Part shown: positions 1 through 6,635 of the stretch, one piece after another
Position numbering within the stretch: the first letter of the stretch is position 1
Layout: each line of letters begins with the position of its first letter
Assembly: GCA_023135015.1 (NCBI GenBank)
Contig: JAGLTZ010000041.1
Span: 1 to 6,635 of the forward strand
Source: Candidatus Latescibacterota bacterium
GTDB lineage: Bacteria; Blakebacterota; Blakebacteria; Blakebacterales; Blakebacteraceae
Direction of reading: 5' to 3'
DNA length: 6,635 nucleotides
Notes under the pieces: model-generated
Told to the model about the DNA's origin: nothing
The model's input: the letters and a program-made list of their open reading frames with translations, nothing else
Database searches by the model: none
Position numbers and translations under genes: made by a program

Positions 1-3919
<3,919 letters not shown>

Positions 3920-4031
3920 CGGGCATCACTCCTTTGTCGAAGACAAAAACAGCACATCCCATCCGGGCGCCGCCTGATCGACATCCAAAAGGAATGCTGC
4001 TCGGTTCCGCAGACGTCCACGTAGGTGCGGC
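3920..4031 (-). other. rplL-rpoB intergenic spacer with potential RNA structure
   Basis: This is the only sizeable spacer in the window and contains no convincing ORF. Right after the rplL stop, the RNA can fold CCGCA (4030-4026) with UGCGG (4011-4007), with ACG/CGU pairing inside. Further on, GAGCAGC (4002-3996) can pair over a long loop with GCUGUUU (3953-3947), which is part of a five-U run. The U run also belongs to the hairpin over the rpoB Shine-Dalgarno, so the two folds would compete. In E. coli the rplL-rpoB spacer holds a partial terminator and an RNase III site that lower polymerase-subunit expression relative to L12. A similar attenuating or processing role here is inference; there is no textbook terminator. 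Confidence 0.4.
3929..3949 (-). promoter_or_regulatory. rpoB ribosome-binding site within a small hairpin
   Basis: The rpoB Shine-Dalgarno AAAGGAG occupies 3935-3929. Just upstream, the minus strand reads TTTGTC-TTC-GACAAA (3947-3933), a perfect 6-bp inverted repeat with a three-base loop. Two U-G wobbles (3949-3948 with 3932-3931) can extend it. The right arm includes the AAAGG of the Shine-Dalgarno, so the hairpin, if formed, would hide most of the ribosome-binding site. The stem is AU-rich and probably weak. The inverted repeat is seen directly; the regulatory role is inferred. Confidence 0.45.
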
Positions 4032-4415
4032 TTACTTGATCTCGACAGTGCCACCCACTTCCTCAATCTGCTTCTTGACGGTCTCGGCCTCTTCCTTCGG
4101 AACGCTTTCCTTGATCGGCTTGGGCGAGTTGTCCACCAGATCCTTGGCCTCCTTGAGCCCCAGGCTGGTGAGCGCACGCACCACCTTGATCACCTGAATC
4201 TTGTTCTCACCGATCTCAGTGAGGATCGCGTCGAACTCCGTCTGCTCTTCCTCGGCGGCAGCACCCGGCCCAGCGGCGACGGCACCGGCGGCGACCACCA
4301 TAGGGGCCTGAGCCGAAACGCCGAACTTCTCCTCCAGGGCGGACACCAGGTCCGCAAGTTCCATCACCGTCAGACCTTCGATCGACTCGACGATGCTTAC
4401 AAGCTTGTCAGCCAT
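4032..4415 (-). CDS. rplL: Large ribosomal subunit protein bL12 (L7/L12)
   Basis: Complete 127-residue bL12, normal for the family. It forms dimers on uL10 and makes the flexible stalk that recruits and stimulates translational GTPases (EF-Tu, EF-G, IF2, RF3). Three parts are visible: the N-terminal dimerisation and uL10-binding helices (about 1-33, [20 protein letters not shown] onward), an Ala/Gly-rich hinge (about 34-56), and the globular C-terminal domain (about 57-127) with [18 protein letters not shown] and a typical GGTVEIK-type end. The ATG start has GAGGAG at 4426-4421 with a 5-base spacer, the cleanest ribosome-binding site in the window, as expected for a protein needed in several copies per ribosome. 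It lies 24 bases downstream of rplJ. Unlike uL10 and uL11 here, it has no added tail. Confidence 0.99.
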   Translation of the reverse strand: MADKLVSIVESIEGLTVMELADLVSALEEKFGVSAQAPMVVAAGAVAAGPGAAAEEEQTEFDAILTEIGENKIQVIKVVRALTSLGLKEAKDLVDNSPKPIKESVPKEEAETVKKQIEEVGGTVEIK

Positions 4416-4420
4416 TGTTT

Positions 4421-4426
4421 CTCCTC
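4421..4426 (-). promoter_or_regulatory. Shine-Dalgarno for rplL
   Basis: GAGGAG on the minus strand lies 5 bases before the rplL ATG, in the 24-base rplJ-rplL gap. It is strong and well spaced, in line with bL12 being made in excess of the other ribosomal proteins. Confidence 0.75.
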
Positions 4427-4439
4427 ATAATTATTAAGA

Positions 4440-5303
4440 CTACTCAGTATTCGGGTCCGGTTCGGTTCCCTCACCTGACTCGATCTCTTCCTTCGAAGTT
4501 TCTTCCTCCACTGCAGGTTCCTCGGCAGTTGCCTCATCCGGTCCTAATCTCTCTGGCTCCCCGGCAGCTTCTTCGTCCGTAGTTTCGGGCTGTGCAGGCT
4601 CATCTGCGGTCTCTTCCAAGGCTTCCGGCTCTTCTGCTACTTCTTCCGCAGCTACCGGCTCTTCTGCTGGCTCTTCCGCAGCTACCGGCTCTTTTGCTGG
4701 CTCTATCACAGGCTTCTCCGCTTCCCGTTTGCTGCGGAGGTCTTCCAGCGCATAGACCAGGTTGCGCGGTAAACCGGAAAGAGCTGTGACCAGACCCCGC
4801 AAGGGGTAGGCGAACATATAAAGGATCCTGGCAATCAGTTCGTCACGACCCGGAAGCGTGGCCAGTCGCCTGAAGGTATCGGCCCCGATAGCCTCGCCCT
4901 GCAGCAGCCCTCTCTTGAATTCGAGGAAGTCCCCTTCCCTCTTATGATCTTCCTGGAACTCCTTGATGACCTTCCCGGGGGCCACAGGGTCTTCCATACC
5001 GACTGCCATGGCCGTGGGCCCTTCCAGATCCGCGATCCACTCCTCCAGACCCACCCCTCCGGCCGCTCTCTTGAGCAGGTTGTTCTTCACAACCGTGTAC
5101 TCGACGCCCGCCTCACGGAACCGGAGGCGCAGTGCATTCATCTTCTCGACATCGATTCCGCGAAAGTCGGTCAGGTAAATGCCAACCGCCTCACTCAGTA
5201 CGTTCTTCAGGCGTTCGACTTCCTCGACCTTCTCCGGCCTGGGAGGGCGTTCGGTCCCGGCCAGCTCCTCCGTATGTGTCAGTTCAAGCTCGGCGACATT
5301 CAT
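4440..5303 (-). CDS. rplJ: Large ribosomal subunit protein uL10 with acidic C-terminal tail
   Basis: uL10 anchors the bL12 dimers to 23S rRNA next to uL11 at the base of the GTPase stalk. The recognisable core spans about residues 22-193: RPEKVEEVERLK, then the conserved LTDFRGI block (45-50), VVKNNLLKRA (71-80), EGPTAMA (94-100) and the bL12-binding helix (about 155-193). That helix contains two similar segments, YPLRGLVTAL and LPRNLVYALEDL, which I infer to be two bL12-dimer sites. The total of 287 residues is far above the usual 165-180. Residues 1-21 are an extra N-terminal segment. Residues 194-287 form a low-complexity Glu/Ala/Pro tail with about 37 acidic and 4 basic residues by my count, including a 10-residue repeat. 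The ATG at 5303 is the only usable start: TAA is in frame upstream at 5336-5334, and the Shine-Dalgarno is a modest GGAG (5318-5315) 11 bases away. The core is certain; the tail's function is unknown. Confidence 0.97.
   Translation of the reverse strand: MNVAELELTHTEELAGTERPPRPEKVEEVERLKNVLSEAVGIYLTDFRGIDVEKMNALRLRFREAGVEYTVVKNNLLKRAAGGVGLEEWIADLEGPTAMAVGMEDPVAPGKVIKEFQEDHKREGDFLEFKRGLLQGEAIGADTFRRLATLPGRDELIARILYMFAYPLRGLVTALSGLPRNLVYALEDLRSKREAEKPVIEPAKEPVAAEEPAEEPVAAEEVAEEPEALEETADEPAQPETTDEEAAGEPERLGPDEATAEEPAVEEETSKEEIESGEGTEPDPNTE
4611..4704 (-). repeat. 30-bp tandem repeat in the rplJ tail
   Basis: About three head-to-tail 30-bp units. Bases 4642-4674 match 4672-4704 with one mismatch (4664 against 4694). 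A third unit at 4611-4640 matches its neighbour at about 23 of 30 positions. Because 30 is a multiple of three, each unit encodes ten residues in frame, giving EPVAAEEPAE, EPVAAEEVAE and a diverged EPEALEETAD. The near identity of two copies at the DNA level suggests recent duplication, so the copy number could vary between strains. The repeat lies wholly within the acidic extension and does not touch the conserved uL10 core. Confidence 0.85.
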
Positions 5304-5328
5304 TTCCGGTTCGTCTCCGTGGAGCGGC

Positions 5329-6036
5329 TCATGTTATGAGAGCCTGTGCAGAGGCCCGGTCGACCTTCACGCCCGGGCTCATGGTCGTTGAAATGGTCAG
5401 ACTGCGAACGTACTGGCCCTTTGCGGCCGCAGGCCTGGCCTGTACAATGGCGCGATAAAAAGCCATGAAATTGTCGGTCAGGGCATCGGCCGAGAAGCTC
5501 TTCTTTCCCAGTGGCGCATGTACGATCCCCGCCTTGTCGACCCGGAATTCAATCTTTCCGGCCTTCGCCTCATTTACGGCCTTACCGATGTCCATAGTGA
5601 CTGTGCCAGACTTCGGATTCGGCATAAGGCCCCGTGGTCCCAACAGCTTTCCGAGCTTGCCTACAAGACCCATCATATCGGGCGTGGTGATGCATACATC
5701 GAAATCGAACCAGCCACCGTTGATCTTCTCGATGATCTCTTCGCTTCCGACTATATCGGCGCCGGCTTCCTCCGCCTCGGTGGTCTTAGGCCCGCGGGCG
5801 ATAACAACAACCGTGACCTGCTTGCCCAGCCCGTGGGGAAGGATGACCGTGCCACGGACCACCTGATCGGCATGTCTTGAATCGACACCCAGTCTGACGG
5901 CCACTTCCACTGTTTCATCGAAGTCAGCACCCGGCATTGCCAGCAGCTTCTCGATAGCCTCCCCTACCAAATACTCCGTACCGGGCTCTATCAGCCCTAC
6001 AGCCTGGCTGTAGCGCCTGGATACCTTAGGGGCCAT
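5329..6036 (-). CDS. rplA: Large ribosomal subunit protein uL1
   Basis: Complete 235-residue uL1, a normal length. It binds 23S rRNA helices 76-78, forms the mobile L1 stalk that guides deacylated tRNA out of the E site, and in many bacteria represses its own operon by binding mRNA. The two-domain layout is visible: domain I from about 1-67 plus 160-235, with domain II inserted at about 68-159. Recognisable blocks are LPHGLGK (66-72), [15 protein letters not shown] (132-146) and the family signature [20 protein letters not shown] (162-181). The C-terminal [14 protein letters not shown] is also typical. The ATG (6036-6034) overlaps the rplK stop by one base in TAATG, with GGGAGGGG (6051-6044) 7 bases upstream, so translation is probably coupled to rplK. 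Nothing is unusual in the protein. Confidence 0.99.
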   Translation of the reverse strand: MAPKVSRRYSQAVGLIEPGTEYLVGEAIEKLLAMPGADFDETVEVAVRLGVDSRHADQVVRGTVILPHGLGKQVTVVVIARGPKTTEAEEAGADIVGSEEIIEKINGGWFDFDVCITTPDMMGLVGKLGKLLGPRGLMPNPKSGTVTMDIGKAVNEAKAGKIEFRVDKAGIVHAPLGKKSFSADALTDNFMAFYRAIVQARPAAAKGQYVRSLTISTTMSPGVKVDRASAQALIT

Positions 6037-6602
6037 TATTCATCCCCTCCCGGCGCGGATTCCGCGGCAGCCGCTTCACCTGTCGCTGCCTCACCAACGC
6101 CAGCAACCACCGGAGCCACCACCACCTCCCTCTTTGGTCGAGAGGCTTCGATCTCCTCGTCCGAGGCGATTTCACCCACCTCACCTTCCACGAGAACGCC
6201 CATACTGCGGGCTGTCCCGCGGATTATCGATTTGGCAGCTTCCAACATGACTGCGTTCAGGTCAGGCATTTTTACCTGGGCGATCGACTCGATATCCTTT
6301 TCGCTGATGCGCCCGACTTTGACCTTGTTGGGTTCACCGGAGCCCTTCTCCAACGTGATCGCCTTTTTGATCAGCACCGCTGCGGGGGGAGTCTTGGTAA
6401 TGAAGCTGAAGGAGCGGTCTGCAAAGACCATGATCTCGACAGGGATGATCGTGCCGTGGTCCTTATGGGTCCGGTCGTTGAAGGCCTTGCAGAATTCCAT
6501 GATGTTGATCTGCGCGGGGCCCAGAGCCGTGCCTACGGGCGGTGCCGGCGTTGCCTGGCCTCCCGGGATCTGCAGTTTGATCTTCTGTATGACTTTCTTC
6601 AC
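6036..6602 (-). CDS. rplK: Large ribosomal subunit protein uL11 with C-terminal extension
   Basis: uL11 binds the 23S rRNA GTPase-associated region beneath the uL10-bL12 stalk and is needed for RelA activation and thiopeptide action in other bacteria. The N-terminal domain has the proline-rich [17 protein letters not shown] (13-29), followed by [14 protein letters not shown] (32-45), [21 protein letters not shown] (61-81), PNKVKVG (91-97) and the rRNA-binding C-terminal domain ending in [10 protein letters not shown] (129-138). Family members usually stop at about 141-145 residues; this one continues to 188. The extra 50 residues (139-188) start acidic and end in an Ala/Gly/Glu-rich run, [19 protein letters not shown]. 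The start is GTG at 6602: an in-frame TAA immediately precedes it (6605-6603), and GGGAG (6617-6613) lies 10 bases upstream. First complete gene of the window; the gene before it is not visible. Confidence 0.98.
   Translation of the reverse strand: MKKVIQKIKLQIPGGQATPAPPVGTALGPAQINIMEFCKAFNDRTHKDHGTIIPVEIMVFADRSFSFITKTPPAAVLIKKAITLEKGSGEPNKVKVGRISEKDIESIAQVKMPDLNAVMLEAAKSIIRGTARSMGVLVEGEVGEIASDEEIEASRPKREVVVAPVVAGVGEAATGEAAAAESAPGGDE
6044..6051 (-). promoter_or_regulatory. Shine-Dalgarno for rplA, inside the rplK 3' end
   Basis: GGGAGGGG on the minus strand lies 7 bases before the rplA ATG, within the last codons of rplK. It settles the rplA start at 6036. Together with the one-base stop/start overlap (TAATG), it indicates reinitiation by ribosomes finishing uL11. 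Confidence 0.75.
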
Positions 6603-6631
6603 TTAGCTCAATCTCCCACGGTTAGTCGTGG
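6603..6631 (-). promoter_or_regulatory. rplK leader: GTGGGAG hairpin, possible L1-binding site
   Basis: The minus strand carries CCACG-ACTAAC-CGTGG (6631-6616), a perfect 5-bp hairpin with a six-base loop, running into GGGAG (6617-6613), the likely rplK Shine-Dalgarno. The stretch CCGTGGGAG resembles the GGTGGGAGG strand of the L1-binding helix 76/77 in E. coli 23S rRNA. L1 is known to repress the L11-L1 mRNA by binding a leader structure that mimics its rRNA site. The location just before rplK fits such a site. The full structure cannot be judged because the leader is cut at the window edge. Confidence 0.4.
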
Positions 6632-6635
6632 TCCA

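Noticed and set aside
4007..4030. Hairpin after the rplL stop as an intrinsic terminator
   Set aside because: The CCGCA/UGCGG stem is short with a large interior and is followed by AACCGAGC, not by a run of U. It is kept only as part of the structured spacer.
5328..5340. Perfect inverted repeat CTCAT-GTT-ATGAG over the rplA stop codon as a terminator
   Set aside because: Only 5 bp, no U tract, and rplJ follows within 25 bases in the same operon, so a terminator is not credible. It is noted only as a possible contributor to coupling.
6510..6512. uL11 reads [10 protein letters not shown] where many members have a glycine before INIMEF
   Set aside because: A single residue difference in a position that varies among bacteria; not enough to call it functionally unusual.
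6606..6635. Tail of an upstream gene such as nusG on the minus strand
   Set aside because: All three minus-strand frames hit a stop within the 33 bases upstream of rplK, and none gives a recognisable NusG C-terminus, so no gene is called there.

Overview
The window is one uninterrupted stretch of a bacterial ribosomal-protein/RNA-polymerase operon, all read from the minus strand. In transcription order, from high to low coordinates, it holds rplK (uL11), rplA (uL1), rplJ (uL10), rplL (bL12), rpoB (RNA polymerase beta) and the first 42 to 44 codons of rpoC (beta'), which runs off the left edge. This is the canonical bacterial L11-L1-L10-L12-beta-beta' order. Almost every base is coding. The only gap over 30 bases between genes is the 112-base rplL-rpoB spacer, and nothing supports a gene on the plus strand.

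Organism: a bacterium with a G+C-leaning genome. Beta carries the large charged insertion near residues 881-1010 that is typical of many Gram-negative lineages (E. coli i9) and absent from the short beta subunits of Firmicutes and Actinobacteria. It lacks the E. coli i11 insertion. This points away from Gammaproteobacteria and from Gram-positive phyla, perhaps to an FCB-like or candidate phylum, but I cannot place it from this window.

Layout: the right edge (6603-6635) is a short leader whose GTGGGAG motif and small hairpin touch the rplK ribosome-binding site and resemble an L1 regulatory site. rplK and rplA overlap by one base (TAATG). rplA and rplJ are 25 bases apart, and rplJ and rplL 24 bases apart. 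The 112-base rplL-rpoB spacer has several potential RNA hairpins, one of which pairs over the rpoB Shine-Dalgarno. rpoB and rpoC are 1 or 7 bases apart, depending on the rpoC start.

Function: uL11, uL10 and bL12 build the factor-recruiting GTPase stalk of the 50S subunit, uL1 forms the opposite mobile stalk at the E site, and beta and beta' form the RNA polymerase catalytic core. The operon thus co-produces transcription and translation machinery.

The core genes are ordinary. The less ordinary points are: a 94-residue acidic tail on uL10 containing an in-frame 30-bp tandem repeat; a 50-residue tail on uL11; a 21-residue N-terminal extension on uL10; paired weak-start/ATG arrangements at rpoB and rpoC; and candidate RNA regulatory structures at rplK and rpoB. 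I see no evidence of a new multi-gene system here.
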